64,000 nucleotides of DNA from Pseudooceanicola algae (GTDB taxonomy: Bacteria; Pseudomonadota; Alphaproteobacteria; Rhodobacterales; Rhodobacteraceae), in contig NZ_CP060436.1 of the NCBI RefSeq assembly GCF_003590145.2, forward strand, positions 2,328,001-2,392,000, written 5' to 3'. Position 1 is the stretch's first letter. Every line of letters starts with the position of its first letter. Shown here one piece after another: positions 1 through 10,065 of this stretch. Below the pieces are notes generated by a model, which saw only the letters and a program-made list of their open reading frames with translations, was not told where the DNA came from and did not search any database. The translations under genes were made by a program, and so were the position numbers.

Positions 1-1586
1 GTGATGATCCTGTCGAGACGCTGGGACAGGGCTTCGTCGAGGTAAGGCAAGGGCTGTTCGAAGACCTCCATCAGGTCAAGTGCTTCAAGCACCCTCTCAT
101 CTGCAGAACCGGCAACGACCATTCGCCATATACCAATCCTGCCCACGGTCCGATCTTTCATGTAGGCAATCAGCCCGCCGGAGCGGAGGCGGTCAAGGCG
201 ACCTATGAGCTGATCGATACGCGAGGCTTGCCATGGCAGGTTGTAGAAGATCATGTCCTCGGCGAAGTTATGCAGGTTGAGACCTGCTTCGACAAATTCC
301 TCCATGATCAGGACAGTCGCCTCACTTTGGACGGCACCGACTACATGCACCAGATCAGTGTTGTAGCGACCACGCATGGTTGCGATGCCACCTTCAGAGA
401 GGTGCGGGAACATTTCGGACAGACGCCGTTCCAGCATGTCGACGGTGGGCGTGTCGCCCGCGACGATGATGATACGCCGCTCTGGATCTTTGTGCCAATA
501 GCCGAGCAGCACGTCGCACAGGTCGTCGAACAACGCGTTGCCGGGATTGCGCGACAGGGTGGTCTCCACCTCGTCCCGCAAGTCCTGGTGGGCCGAGAAG
601 GTTCGGTGGCGCAGCATTTCGCGTAGGCTGGATCCAGCACGGAACATCTGACGGCATTGTAGCCAAGGGGCCGACCCTATCGGATTGTCCCGACCGTCCC
701 GGCAGGCTGCATTTTGCAGTTTTATCTTCGGCACCTCTGCATCGGACGGCGCGGTACGGACAGTGTGAACCTTTCGCGTAGGCGCCATCCCTGGCCATTG
801 GCTTCGCGTCTGACGAAGGATTCGGCGATCCGCCGCGAAAGCGGTCCTGTAGGCCGCGGCGGAGAGTGTGCCGTCGGAAACGTGCGCCTGCGCCGCAGCG
901 GCGTCTTCCGACAGGAATTCCAAGGGCTCGCGGCCGAGGAGGTTGGCGATTTCCGAGCGTTCCGGTTCGATCGCACCGATGACAGCGCGGGCCCAATCGC
1001 GATTGCCCAGACGCGGCGTTGCCGTCAGCAGCAGGACATGTCTGAACCGTGGCGCGTCGCGACGCTGACGCTCCCGGCACAGACTGGAAAGGAATGCCGC
1101 GTCTTCGAGGTTCATGGCGTGGATCTCGTCCACGATCAGCATGTCATAGCCCTCCGGAGAAGGACGTGCCGGTTGCCTGCGGACCATGTCTGCTTTGATC
1201 AGGTGGACATAGCCTTCGCCATCGGGATGCTCCTGCTCTTCATCTGCGTCAGTCAGGATGGGGGCTGATATGTGGCCGCGCGCCGAAAGCTCAACCTGCC
1301 ACTGGTAGCAGATGCGTTCCGGTGCGACGATTGCCACCCTTAAAGACGGGTCCCGCCTGCGCAAGATATTAAGGATCATCAAAGCCTGCACCGTCTTACC
1401 CATGCCGACCTCATCGGCGAGAAGGTGACGGATTTCCGTGTCCGCAAGGATGCGGCGTAGGTTGGCGATCTGATGTGGGTAAGGGTCGGCCGCGACGCCG
1501 AGGGCGCCACCCATCTCCCAAGACTCAGCTGCGACGAGGCGTTCTAGGGCGTGAAAGCCCGACTGGGCAAGATGAAAGCTATTCAT
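1..1586 (-). CDS. RapA/SNF2-type DEAD-like helicase, partial (C-terminus beyond window)
   Basis: About 528 residues are visible, read on the minus strand from ATG at 1586 to the window edge without a stop; the 3' end is missing. The translation begins MNSFHLAQSGFHALERL and shows SF2/SNF2 helicase motifs in order: Walker A LADEVGMGKT at about residues 56-65, motif II DEIH near residue 150, motif III LTATP, and motif VI QLIGRLDR near the visible end. The ADEVGMGKT form is typical of RapA-like SNF2 translocases, the class that also supplies DrmD in class 1 DISARM. The start codon overlaps the stop of the 979-residue upstream gene by 4 nt (ATGA), so the two are almost certainly translationally coupled. 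The likely role is an ATP-driven DNA translocase of the defence island; the DrmD equivalence is inference. The middle, about residues 230-300, is poorly recognisable. Confidence 0.85.
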   Translation of the reverse strand, partial: MNSFHLAQSGFHALERLVAAESWEMGGALGVAADPYPHQIANLRRILADTEIRHLLADEVGMGKTVQALMILNILRRRDPSLRVAIVAPERICYQWQVELSARGHISAPILTDADEEQEHPDGEGYVHLIKADMVRRQPARPSPEGYDMLIVDEIHAMNLEDAAFLSSLCRERQRRDAPRFRHVLLLTATPRLGNRDWARAVIGAIEPERSEIANLLGREPLEFLSEDAAAAQAHVSDGTLSAAAYRTAFAADRRILRQTRSQWPGMAPTRKVHTVRTAPSDAEVPKIKLQNAACRDGRDNPIGSAPWLQCRQMFRAGSSLREMLRHRTFSAHQDLRDEVETTLSRNPGNALFDDLCDVLLGYWHKDPERRIIIVAGDTPTVDMLERRLSEMFPHLSEGGIATMRGRYNTDLVHVVGAVQSEATVLIMEEFVEAGLNLHNFAEDMIFYNLPWQASRIDQLIGRLDRLRSGGLIAYMKDRTVGRIGIWRMVVAGSADERVLEALDLMEVFEQPLPYLDEALSQRLDRII

Positions 1587-4522
1587 GTAAGGTCAACATT
1601 CGTCATAGCGCGATAGCGCAAGGCAGCGTAGCGAACGGCACGCGCGGTGGATCGGTCAGCGCCGAAGCGCAGCAATCTGCCCCGCCATTCCGGGTCATCC
1701 ATGACCCGCTCCGGCGCCAAAAAAAGGTGCAACAAGGCTCGCAGGTCGGCCGGTGTTATCCAGCGCCCGCTCCGGGACTCAACATCGAGATGGCTGGACA
1801 CCAAGGCGGCAATCAGGTCGTCCAGATGGCTGGATTCATATGGCAACCGTTCGAGGCTTTCCGCGCGCTGCGCCGGCAGCACGAGTGCGGACAACTCGGG
1901 AAGGCGCGCCGCTTCACGGGCGCGTGCCACGAGCTTTTGCCAGCTGCCATCAGCATTGCCAGCGTCGAATTCGAGCTCAGCAGCTCCATCGGACATCGCT
2001 TTCTTCGAAAGCTTCTCCCACGCATCGAGAACCGCATCGTCCATGTCGGGCCACATGTCTCCGTCGGGAATGACGACAAGGTCCGGCGCAGGCAATATTT
2101 GGCGAAAACTCTCTTCGAGATAGCCGGCGAGTTCGTACTTCTGAACGTCATCCAGCGGTGAGAAAGCTGTTGTGCCACAGACCAGATCGGCCTGCATGGC
2201 TTCGGTAACCAGCCGCCGGTGAAAGCCCGTTCCAAGTCCGCGACAGGACTTTTCCCTCTTGATCCAGAGATCACCACAGAGCGCGGCTACAAGCCTATCT
2301 TCTAGTTTTCGGCGGGCATTGGATCGAAGACCTTCTCCTACTGCTGATCCTGCCGAGGCGAGGCTCCAGCTGACATAGGCCTCAAAGCCTACGGTAAGGC
2401 CGTGTGCATAACCTTGGGTTTCCGTGACGCGCTCAACCGGATCTGCTATGGCTCTGGGGATGCTGCTGAGTAGCGTGCCGGCTTCGGGTTCCACCAGAAT
2501 GCAACTGCGTAGCGCACCGTCGCTTCCCCCGGCTGGACGGAGAAGGCCGTATCCAGATGTCAATGCTGAGGACGAGGTTGCGCCAAGCACAAACGCCGTG
2601 CTCGAGATCACGGGATCGCAGATGAGCGCCTCCAGCGTCTCTTGTCCTTCCGCTGTCCATTGTGCGCTTCGGCGATCAAATTTCCATTCTGGCTCCGGAG
2701 TCGCGAGTGACCACGCGTTTCTGTCCAGCCCATTTGCTCGGACCTCAAGACGGGCGTACATGCCACCTTTGGTCCAAAGACGGGCCACGGTCCGGATGTC
2801 GGCAAATTCGGGGCGATCAAAAGCGATCCTGACAGGCGCACTCGGCGTGAGGATGCGTACGGTACGGGATAGGCCACTACTGGAACTCAACGTGATGTCG
2901 AGGACCATGTCGTGCAGGGTGATCGGTGTTGACAGATGCAGCGCGCCAGCACCGCGCGCGATCTCTGAAAGGCCGATTCCATCAGGCTGGAGGGATAGTC
3001 TTACAGGCGCAGGCGGTTCGATATCGCGGAAAACCAAGTCGATCGGGGCAACTTTGGACGTGTCGAGCGGCGACAGTGACCAGATCCCCTCGGTCATCGG
3101 CAAAATGTGCCATCGGTCGTCTGGGAGACGGAATTCGGTACTTTCAGTCTGGTCGAGACGCTCGGCAAAGATTGTAATAGGTGTTCTCGATCGGGCCTGG
3201 ACCGGTCGTCCCGAGGCCTGGCTTACGGTGGAACCATCGTGGCGCAGGGTCAGGCCGCCCAGGAAGTCAACGAATGGTTCAGCTTCCACGTGGATGCCGT
3301 GCCGGGCCAAAACTGCATCGCCCTCCGGTGTCCCGCTGCTGAAGTGGTACAGCCCGTCCCCCCAACCATCGAGGGCCCGTCCTTCAAGAACCATCTCGTA
3401 AAAATAGATGCCCGGCGTCACCCAGTCCGTGGGTCTGAGCTGTGTTTGATATCCGTCGTCACCCTCGTCTTGGAAGAGCAATCCCGGCGCGGGAACGATG
3501 ACGCGTTCCAGCCAGGCCGGTGCCTCAATTCCGCTGATCTGCGGGCGGGGAACCTCTTCGAGCGGACGTCCGATGAAGACGGTATCACCGCAGAGGAAGC
3601 GCTCAAGGGTTGTAGAACGCGCGCCAACAGTGACCGTTGATTTTGACAAGTGAGCACCGACTCCTGACCTGACTGCTTCGAGTTCGGCGGGGGTGAGGCT
3701 TGGCCCTCTTACGGCCAAGCCACGGGCCTCCGCGTCATCAAGCAGGAGTTCGTATGTTGCCTTGGGAAGACGTTCCACGCCCTGATGCTCAGCAAGACGC
3801 CTCGCCCGGATGACGCGTTCGAGACGCTTGACCTCACTTTCCGATCTCAAGTCATTGGTCAGGCGCTGCAGGAAGCCTGCTTCCATACCCAAGTCGCCTG
3901 TTCCGCCGGTGACTAGATGGCGGATTACGGGCAGCACAAGGTCGTCATCCTGCAGCCAGGATTCCAGCCGTCGTGAACCGAAGCCACGGGCAAGCTCTTT
4001 CAGTCCCGGCAACGCCGCGTTCGTCACTTTCGGATTACCGGTTTGAATCAAGAACTCTCTAACTAGACGTGCCAGGGAGCCATGGACCTCTCGAGGAACC
4101 ATGGCATTTCGGACGGGCCATGCAATGTGAGGAAAGGCTGCCGACCAGGCATCATCCAGAGGTCGCGCGGCTCCGAACTCTATTGCACAATCCCGGAACA
4201 GATCGGAAATTTCGCTGCGTTGTGGAATTGGAATGTCGACCTTGATTGCTGACTCAACTAATGGCCAGAAATCGGTCCCTGTACCCCTGTATTCATAGCC
4301 GATCTCGGTCACGACTACGCAAAGCGACAGCGCAAATTCCTGCCATGCCCGCCTGGTGAGCTGATGTAACGCAGCACGCTGGCTGACAATGTACATCAAT
4401 TGCTCGATTGCGTCGCGATCGAGGCCGTGTTCAATCAGATATACAGCTCCGCCATCCCGCTCCCGGGACAGGTCTGAAAAAATCTGCGCCAGCAGATTCT
4501 CACTGGCAACCAAGTCATTCAT
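1583..4522 (-). CDS. Large conserved-looking protein of unknown function (979 aa), defence island
   Basis: I do not recognise a family. The protein begins MNDLVASENLLAQIF and is soluble in appearance, with no signal peptide or membrane segment. It has a helical N-terminal half (about residues 1-290), a middle part rich in beta-like segments (about 300-640), and a mixed alpha/beta C-terminal third ending in a basic stretch (YAALRYRAMTNVDLT). No Walker motif, PLD HxK motif, HNH or DEAD box was found. It is first in a two-gene minus-strand operon and overlaps the SNF2-type helicase start by 4 nt, which argues for an obligate partner or loader of that helicase. It is divergent from the UvrD-like/DrmA/DrmB operon across about 106 bp. 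The long uninterrupted frame, sensible composition and coupled downstream gene make it a real gene. Function is not assigned. Confidence 0.82.
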   Translation of the reverse strand: MNDLVASENLLAQIFSDLSRERDGGAVYLIEHGLDRDAIEQLMYIVSQRAALHQLTRRAWQEFALSLCVVVTEIGYEYRGTGTDFWPLVESAIKVDIPIPQRSEISDLFRDCAIEFGAARPLDDAWSAAFPHIAWPVRNAMVPREVHGSLARLVREFLIQTGNPKVTNAALPGLKELARGFGSRRLESWLQDDDLVLPVIRHLVTGGTGDLGMEAGFLQRLTNDLRSESEVKRLERVIRARRLAEHQGVERLPKATYELLLDDAEARGLAVRGPSLTPAELEAVRSGVGAHLSKSTVTVGARSTTLERFLCGDTVFIGRPLEEVPRPQISGIEAPAWLERVIVPAPGLLFQDEGDDGYQTQLRPTDWVTPGIYFYEMVLEGRALDGWGDGLYHFSSGTPEGDAVLARHGIHVEAEPFVDFLGGLTLRHDGSTVSQASGRPVQARSRTPITIFAERLDQTESTEFRLPDDRWHILPMTEGIWSLSPLDTSKVAPIDLVFRDIEPPAPVRLSLQPDGIGLSEIARGAGALHLSTPITLHDMVLDITLSSSSGLSRTVRILTPSAPVRIAFDRPEFADIRTVARLWTKGGMYARLEVRANGLDRNAWSLATPEPEWKFDRRSAQWTAEGQETLEALICDPVISSTAFVLGATSSSALTSGYGLLRPAGGSDGALRSCILVEPEAGTLLSSIPRAIADPVERVTETQGYAHGLTVGFEAYVSWSLASAGSAVGEGLRSNARRKLEDRLVAALCGDLWIKREKSCRGLGTGFHRRLVTEAMQADLVCGTTAFSPLDDVQKYELAGYLEESFRQILPAPDLVVIPDGDMWPDMDDAVLDAWEKLSKKAMSDGAAELEFDAGNADGSWQKLVARAREAARLPELSALVLPAQRAESLERLPYESSHLDDLIAALVSSHLDVESRSGRWITPADLRALLHLFLAPERVMDDPEWRGRLLRFGADRSTARAVRYAALRYRAMTNVDLT

Positions 4523-4628
4523 CTTTTCATTTCGTCACGCAGACGCCAATAATGGTACTACATGCTTGAAGCGGTTCGCGGTGATTTTCAATAGGCATGT
4601 CATTACTTTAGGTCGGGTACAACGTGGA
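4523..4628. promoter_or_regulatory. Divergent intergenic region between the two defence operons
   Basis: This 106-bp gap separates the start of the 979-residue gene (minus) from the preferred start of the UvrD-like gene (plus). It is AT-richer than the surrounding coding sequence and must carry both promoters if both operons are transcribed locally. I could not place convincing -35/-10 boxes or an operator palindrome. Confidence 0.35.
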
Positions 4629-6935
4629 ATGCTAAACACTGATTTCGACTCGGTGGACGCCGTCGCCCGCGGTCAAAAACTGGCCGCACAGTTGCGCAGG
4701 GATATCCATGATCTCGGGGCGGTGCCGATTTCCCGGGTAGTCGCCGGTCTACGAACATTTGCCATAGCCGAAGGCGTGTCCGAGGCGGCAGCAAAACAAT
4801 GGGCACAGGCTCTCGTGTCGGTTCTGGTGGCCTGCGGTGATCTTGGTTCCGGCAAGTCGTACGGCGAGCCGGTCTTGGTGAAACGAAGGTCGGTGTCGGT
4901 GCTGATCCAAGGGGATCGGTGCATCCTGCTTGGGGGCGATCCGTCCCAAGGCGAACCTCATGGCCTGCTGCGAACAACGGATGTGGTCCCCGCAGATGCG
5001 GTCAGTTTCCATGACAGGGTCGGCGAGCTTTCAGATGATGATGTCGCTGGTCTCTGGCAGGTCTTGGACGCAGGAGTCTGGTTGTTGGGTGGGACTTCTT
5101 CAAGCGGCGTGACACGCGTGCTTGGTCTTGCTGGCGTCGTGCCAGACCTGACGATCCCCCAGGAAACATCAGCTTGGCTCAGGGAGTATTTTCCTTTACC
5201 CCGGACGGGCGAGAATGCTGCTGATCCATCACAAGCTGCAGTCATCGACAGTTCAGCAAGTTTGCGACAGATCGTTACCGCCGGCCCGGGAAGTGGCAAG
5301 ACACATACCGCCACGGAACGGGTCATACATCTTGTGCAGCAAGGCCTGCCACCTGCCGGAATTCGCCTCATCACCTTTACTCGCGTCGCAGCTGAAGAGG
5401 TGGGGGGGCGCATCTCGCAGGCTCTTGTGGACTACTCTTATTCCGGCGGCGTCACGTGTGGTACGATTGACTCTCTCGCGTGGAACTTGGTGACTACACT
5501 TGGGGATGCCCCGTCCGGGGGACACGAGCGGATCGTTCGTGTTGCTCGAAAAGCGATTTCAGACGGCGATCAGGCGATGCTGGATCTGCTGACGGGAATT
5601 ACCCATCTGGTGATCGACGAAGCCCAGGACATCGTTGGGGAGCGACGCATGTTTTGTAGCGCTTTGATCGATGCGCTGCCAATGAACGTTGGAGTAACAA
5701 TACTGGGCGACGGGGCACAGGCGATCTACGGATCGTGGGCGGGCGACAAAGGGGGTGATGGGTCCCTGCATGCCGAGTTCAGAGGCCGCGCCGGCTGGGA
5801 AGACCGAACCCTTACGGCAAACCATCGGACAAAGTCAGACAGTCTGCGGCGTTTCTTCGCACAAGCGCGGGCGCTACTCGAAGCCAACGGTGATCCGCGT
5901 TCGACTTATCTCGAAATTCGGGAAATGCTCGAAGACGTTGCGACGGATCCGAATGTGAGCCTGACCGGACCGGTCTTTCCGTGGCGGGATGACAGTTTGA
6001 TCCTTTTCCGGGGCCGAGCTGCAACCGAGGTCGCGTCAGCCCGATTGACTCGGGCAGCCCGGACACACCGTTTGAAACTGTCGGGACAAACAACTGTTTG
6101 CGATCCGCTGGTGGGCGTGATGTGCGCGGGGCTTGCACCCGGTGCTGCTGTACGTCTTGAGCATGTGCGCCGGCGACTTGCGGACCTTCATCCCGCGCCG
6201 TTTGGTCTGACGGAAGAGGACGTGCTTTCGGACATTCAGTCCCTCGGGAATGGACCGACGGCGCGCCTTCAGGACATCGCGGAGGCTGTTGAACGGGAGC
6301 CGGTGGCGCACACGCGCGATCATGTCGGCACTGCAGGTCCGCTGCTTGGCTCCATACATGGAGCAAAGGGGCGTGAAGCATCGAACGTACTTCTCATGCT
6401 GCCTCCGGTTCCGACTGGTGATGATGTCGACTGGCAAGAGGAAACCCGCGTTCTGTTCGTAGGGGCGACGAGGGCATCGACACACCTGTATCTGGGCAGG
6501 GCGCGGCCGGGTTTGGTTCGTCCTGGAAAGAATGGAGGCAGATGGATGCGCGGAAGCGGCGGCGGCCTCCTGCTGTCCGGGTCGGAAGGGCTGAGATCGC
6601 TTGGCGGGGTGGCCCCGGCCTTGGAGGTTTGGGAGGCAGCAATCCGGCAACCCAGTTGCTCGTTCCGGCGCAGCGACACAGGTGAGGAGGCGCTATGGCA
6701 CCTCTTCACAGACAGTGGGGAGACGTTGGCTCAAGTTGATGGCCCGCTGAGTGCCGACCTCGATTACCTCGCGTCCGGTCGGGGCGGCCTCGCTGCAGGC
6801 ACAATACGCGTGGTCGGTGCAACAACCGTGGTTGACCGTCGAAACGATGGCAGGATTCAAGAGGTGACTCTGCTGCCGGTGCTTCAGGGCGTCGTGCGGG
6901 GTGCCGGGAGTAAGGACGATCAAGATGACCAGTAA
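4629..6935 (+). CDS. UvrD/Rep-like superfamily 1 helicase of the defence island
   Basis: Product of 768 aa from ATG 4629 (MLNTDFDSVDAVARGQ). The frame stays open upstream to 4389, but that part is antisense to the 979-residue gene and non-protein-like, so I reject it. SF1 motifs are clear: Walker A TAGPGSGKTHTATERV at about residues 220-235, motif II HLVIDEAQDI, GDGAQAIYGSW (motif III-like), and a C-terminal GSIHGAKGREASNVLL followed by EETRVLFVGATRAS, the canonical UvrD motif V/VI region. The first roughly 200 residues are not recognised and may be a substrate or partner module. The stop lies inside the start of the DrmA-like gene (11-nt overlap), so it heads the plus-strand operon. Probable role: ATP-dependent 3'-5' DNA unwinding during defence. 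UvrD-like proteins are not core DISARM components, which makes this placement unusual. Confidence 0.87.
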   Translation: MLNTDFDSVDAVARGQKLAAQLRRDIHDLGAVPISRVVAGLRTFAIAEGVSEAAAKQWAQALVSVLVACGDLGSGKSYGEPVLVKRRSVSVLIQGDRCILLGGDPSQGEPHGLLRTTDVVPADAVSFHDRVGELSDDDVAGLWQVLDAGVWLLGGTSSSGVTRVLGLAGVVPDLTIPQETSAWLREYFPLPRTGENAADPSQAAVIDSSASLRQIVTAGPGSGKTHTATERVIHLVQQGLPPAGIRLITFTRVAAEEVGGRISQALVDYSYSGGVTCGTIDSLAWNLVTTLGDAPSGGHERIVRVARKAISDGDQAMLDLLTGITHLVIDEAQDIVGERRMFCSALIDALPMNVGVTILGDGAQAIYGSWAGDKGGDGSLHAEFRGRAGWEDRTLTANHRTKSDSLRRFFAQARALLEANGDPRSTYLEIREMLEDVATDPNVSLTGPVFPWRDDSLILFRGRAATEVASARLTRAARTHRLKLSGQTTVCDPLVGVMCAGLAPGAAVRLEHVRRRLADLHPAPFGLTEEDVLSDIQSLGNGPTARLQDIAEAVEREPVAHTRDHVGTAGPLLGSIHGAKGREASNVLLMLPPVPTGDDVDWQEETRVLFVGATRASTHLYLGRARPGLVRPGKNGGRWMRGSGGGLLLSGSEGLRSLGGVAPALEVWEAAIRQPSCSFRRSDTGEEALWHLFTDSGETLAQVDGPLSADLDYLASGRGGLAAGTIRVVGATTVVDRRNDGRIQEVTLLPVLQGVVRGAGSKDDQDDQ

Positions 6936-9900
6936 CCCGTTGGGTGTCGCGCGCCAGCGTATGATCGAACGCCTCAGGCAGGATCTCATGGGGCCCTTGG
7001 CGGATGATGAGGTTCTGCATGACAGCCCGTCGGAGATCTACATGACGGGCATCCTGTTTGCCCAGAAGAGCCCGCAGGGCATGGGCGAGACGGAGGGCGC
7101 GGTTCTTGGTTCCGATGAGGGGGACGATGCCGCGTCCCGGGTGCCGCCGGATACTTTTCGCCCAAGTTCGGCAGGGTTGTCTTTCGCGGTTCGCCCGACG
7201 GATGGTGAAAACGTCCTTCTCAATGTGGATGTTTCGTCGGCCCGCTACGAGGCCCGACCACGTGCCACTTCCGACGATGGACGCCCGCGGTTTGATTGGG
7301 GGCGCAAACAGTTGACAGCCCGTCATTCCATCGAGCTGCCCAGTGATCGCGATGGCGAATATGATGTGCCCGGTGTTCCGGAGATGACGCTGTGGTTGCG
7401 CTCGCGCAGGCTTGGCGACCTTTACCTTGTGACTATCATTCTTCTGAACAGAAACGTAATGCCGGAGAAATCCGAGCCCGGATTACGCGACGTCGGCAAC
7501 CTGCATCAAGTTGGGTTCAGCGTCGAAGCCGATCCTGATTTCGGTCTGATCGTTCCTCGTCCGGATCCAATGCTACGGATGCCGGATGAAGATCGGGCCA
7601 CGGCCGCGCTGCTCTATCGCGACGCTCCCGATTATGGCGCTGGGCATACTTGCTCCATCCGGAGTGAGAATCTGCCAGATGGAACGGTTCGCCTTTCGAC
7701 CGAGTGGTTGCCTTCGACGCTGGTCAGATCGCCAGGGCCTCTGGGTGATCCTGAGCATTTTGGGAAACTCGTCGCGAAGAAGCTGGAGGGTGCTCTCGGC
7801 TCTGAGTGGCTTTCTGTTGCGCCTTCTGGCGATGTTTGCGCGGCGCTCGACGAGCTCTGTGCATGTTACGATCAATGGATTGCTGCTCGAGAAGCTGAGG
7901 TCAATGCGTTACCAGCCGGGCACCAGGATACGGCGCGGCGTCATATGGACGAGTGTCGCATCGCGTCAGGCAGGATGAGAGAGGGCGTGGATCTGCTTCG
8001 GAAGGACGGTCCGGAACTCTTTGCATTCCGGCTCGCCAACCGCGCGCTCTGGCAACAGAACGAATGGAAACGAAAACGGGATTCCAGGATTGGCCCACTG
8101 GTCTGGCGCCCGTTTCAGATGGCCTTCGTGCTGCTATGCATGGCTTCGGCTGGGAACCGGGACCACGATGATCGTGGCGTGATGGACCTACTTTGGTTTC
8201 CCACCGGGGGCGGCAAGACCGAAGCTTACCTGCTGTTGACGGCATACACAGTTTTCATGCGCCGTCAGCTAGGAGGACCTGAGACTGCCGGCGTCACGGT
8301 TCTGATGCGCTACACATTGCGCCTGTTGACGGCGCAGCAGTTCCAGCGGGCAGCGGCGATGATCCTTGCCTGTGATCTATTGCGGACAGGGGACAGTGAG
8401 TGCCCGGGCATCAAGATCCCTTCCTCCCTCTCGCAAGGCGCGCCGATTTCCATTGGCCTTTGGGTCGGCAGGGACACAACTCCGAACAAGATCGTTGAAA
8501 CAGAGAAGACCGGTTCGCCCGCACAGATCGAGCATTGCCCGGACTGCGGTTCACAACTCGAGTGGGATATCGCGTCCAGTGGTAACCGGATCCATGCAAC
8601 CTGCCACGGCAACGGGTGCAGTTCAGGACAAGCACGAGACCATTTTCCCTTCTGGACGGTCGACGAAGATATCTACCGCGAACTTCCAACACTGCTGCTG
8701 GGCACTGCAGACAAGTTCGTTCAGATCGTCACGAAGAAGCAAACAGGGCGCCTTTTTGGCCTTGGTGATGCCGGTCAATTGCCACCCGATTTGATCATTC
8801 AGGATGAACTTCATCTCATCTCCGGGCCATTGGGTAGTATGGCAGGCCTCTTCGAAACCGCCATCGACGCCCTATGCACCCGGGAGGGACAGCGCCCTAA
8901 AGTGATCGGTTCTACAGCCACGATCAAGCGTGCGGCGGATCAGGTGCTGAATCTCTTTGATCGATCCGTCTTGCAGTTTCCACCGCCGGGATTGCACCAT
9001 GCCAATTCAGGCTTTGCCTGTGTCGAGCAGGACAGCCCGGGACGGCTTTATCTGGGTGTGACAACAGCCGGTCGTACCGGCAGCTACATTTATCAGGCGA
9101 TCGCATCTTCGCTCCTCCAGGCTGCGGCTGATCCGTCGCTTTCCGGTGCAGAGGAGGACTATTACTGGACGCTTGTAGGCTACTTCAACTCGCTGCGCGA
9201 ACTCGGAAGCGCCTCGATCATCATGCAGGACGACGTCACGCATGGGCTCGAACTTGTATCAGCACGACGGCAAGAGCAGCCACGTCACCTTCAGCCGCCA
9301 ACTGAGCTTACAAGCAGGGTGAAGTCTGACGAGATCCGTACCAAGCTCCTAGAGTTGGATATGGTCAAAGACAGTGGCGAGGCCGCCGACGTCGTTCTGG
9401 CATCCAACATGATCTCGGTCGGTCTCGACGTCGGGCGTCTGGGCCTGATGCTGGTCAATGGCCAGCCAAAGACAATCGCCGAATATATCCAGGCAACAAG
9501 CCGCGTTGGCCGCGGTCGCGTGCCCGGGCTTGTGGTTACACTCTACAATGCGAGCAAGTCCCGTGACCGAAGCCGTTATGAGACTTTCCCGACGTGGCAC
9601 AGTGCCCTGTACCGGGATGTCGAGGCGACAGGCCTGACACCCTTTGCACCGAGGGCGCGGGACAAGGCGCTCCACGCTCCGTTTGTTGCCATGGCGCGGC
9701 ATCTGGTACCCGGCATGTTAGACACACCGGCCGCGGCGGCGGACCACGAGGCAGACCTGAAAGCACTGATCGATTTGATATGTCAGCGCATCTCCAACGT
9801 GGACTCCGGGGAGGCTGATGCCGCTCGTCGCGAGCTTGACGAGTTCTTGGAGCTTTGGCTGCGCCGTGGAGCACTGCCGCGATACTGGGCCAACTGGTCG

Positions 9901-10065
9901 GACGATGCTTTGCTGATTTCAGCGGATGCACAGGCGATATCTAATGCCGCCGGCTTCACCAAGGGCCTCGCGCGAGCCACCCCGGGAACACTGCGCACCG
10001 TCGAGCCATCGACTGAATTCGTCATCAAGGAAATGGCGCATTCAGACGCTGAGGAAATCCAATGA
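6925..10065 (+). CDS. drmA: DISARM DrmA-like / YprA-family helicase
   Basis: Product of 1046 aa from ATG 6925, preceded by AAGGA 7 nt upstream; an in-frame GTG at 6901 is less likely. SF2 helicase motifs: Walker A FPTGGGKTEAYLLLTAY near residue 425, motif II QDELHLISGPLG near residue 627, motif III GSTAT, and a C-terminal RecA lobe with SVGLDVGRLGLMLVNGQP and motif VI QATSRVGRG. Between the Walker A and DELH motifs is a zinc-ribbon-like CPDCG...CHGNGC segment (about residues 537-570). The DELHLISGPLG and IAEYIQATSRVGRG strings and the length are those of DrmA/YprA-family proteins of DISARM and related systems. The next gene is DrmB-like and overlaps by 4 nt, which strongly supports the assignment. 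It probably translocates on incoming DNA in complex with the DUF1998 partner. Which YprA clade it belongs to cannot be settled by eye. Confidence 0.9.
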   Translation: MTSNPLGVARQRMIERLRQDLMGPLADDEVLHDSPSEIYMTGILFAQKSPQGMGETEGAVLGSDEGDDAASRVPPDTFRPSSAGLSFAVRPTDGENVLLNVDVSSARYEARPRATSDDGRPRFDWGRKQLTARHSIELPSDRDGEYDVPGVPEMTLWLRSRRLGDLYLVTIILLNRNVMPEKSEPGLRDVGNLHQVGFSVEADPDFGLIVPRPDPMLRMPDEDRATAALLYRDAPDYGAGHTCSIRSENLPDGTVRLSTEWLPSTLVRSPGPLGDPEHFGKLVAKKLEGALGSEWLSVAPSGDVCAALDELCACYDQWIAAREAEVNALPAGHQDTARRHMDECRIASGRMREGVDLLRKDGPELFAFRLANRALWQQNEWKRKRDSRIGPLVWRPFQMAFVLLCMASAGNRDHDDRGVMDLLWFPTGGGKTEAYLLLTAYTVFMRRQLGGPETAGVTVLMRYTLRLLTAQQFQRAAAMILACDLLRTGDSECPGIKIPSSLSQGAPISIGLWVGRDTTPNKIVETEKTGSPAQIEHCPDCGSQLEWDIASSGNRIHATCHGNGCSSGQARDHFPFWTVDEDIYRELPTLLLGTADKFVQIVTKKQTGRLFGLGDAGQLPPDLIIQDELHLISGPLGSMAGLFETAIDALCTREGQRPKVIGSTATIKRAADQVLNLFDRSVLQFPPPGLHHANSGFACVEQDSPGRLYLGVTTAGRTGSYIYQAIASSLLQAAADPSLSGAEEDYYWTLVGYFNSLRELGSASIIMQDDVTHGLELVSARRQEQPRHLQPPTELTSRVKSDEIRTKLLELDMVKDSGEAADVVLASNMISVGLDVGRLGLMLVNGQPKTIAEYIQATSRVGRGRVPGLVVTLYNASKSRDRSRYETFPTWHSALYRDVEATGLTPFAPRARDKALHAPFVAMARHLVPGMLDTPAAAADHEADLKALIDLICQRISNVDSGEADAARRELDEFLELWLRRGALPRYWANWSDDALLISADAQAISNAAGFTKGLARATPGTLRTVEPSTEFVIKEMAHSDAEEIQ

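Noticed and set aside
4389-4628. N-terminal extension of the UvrD-like helicase
   Set aside because: Overlaps the divergent 979-residue gene and has Ser/Arg-rich, non-protein-like composition; ATG 4629 is preferred.
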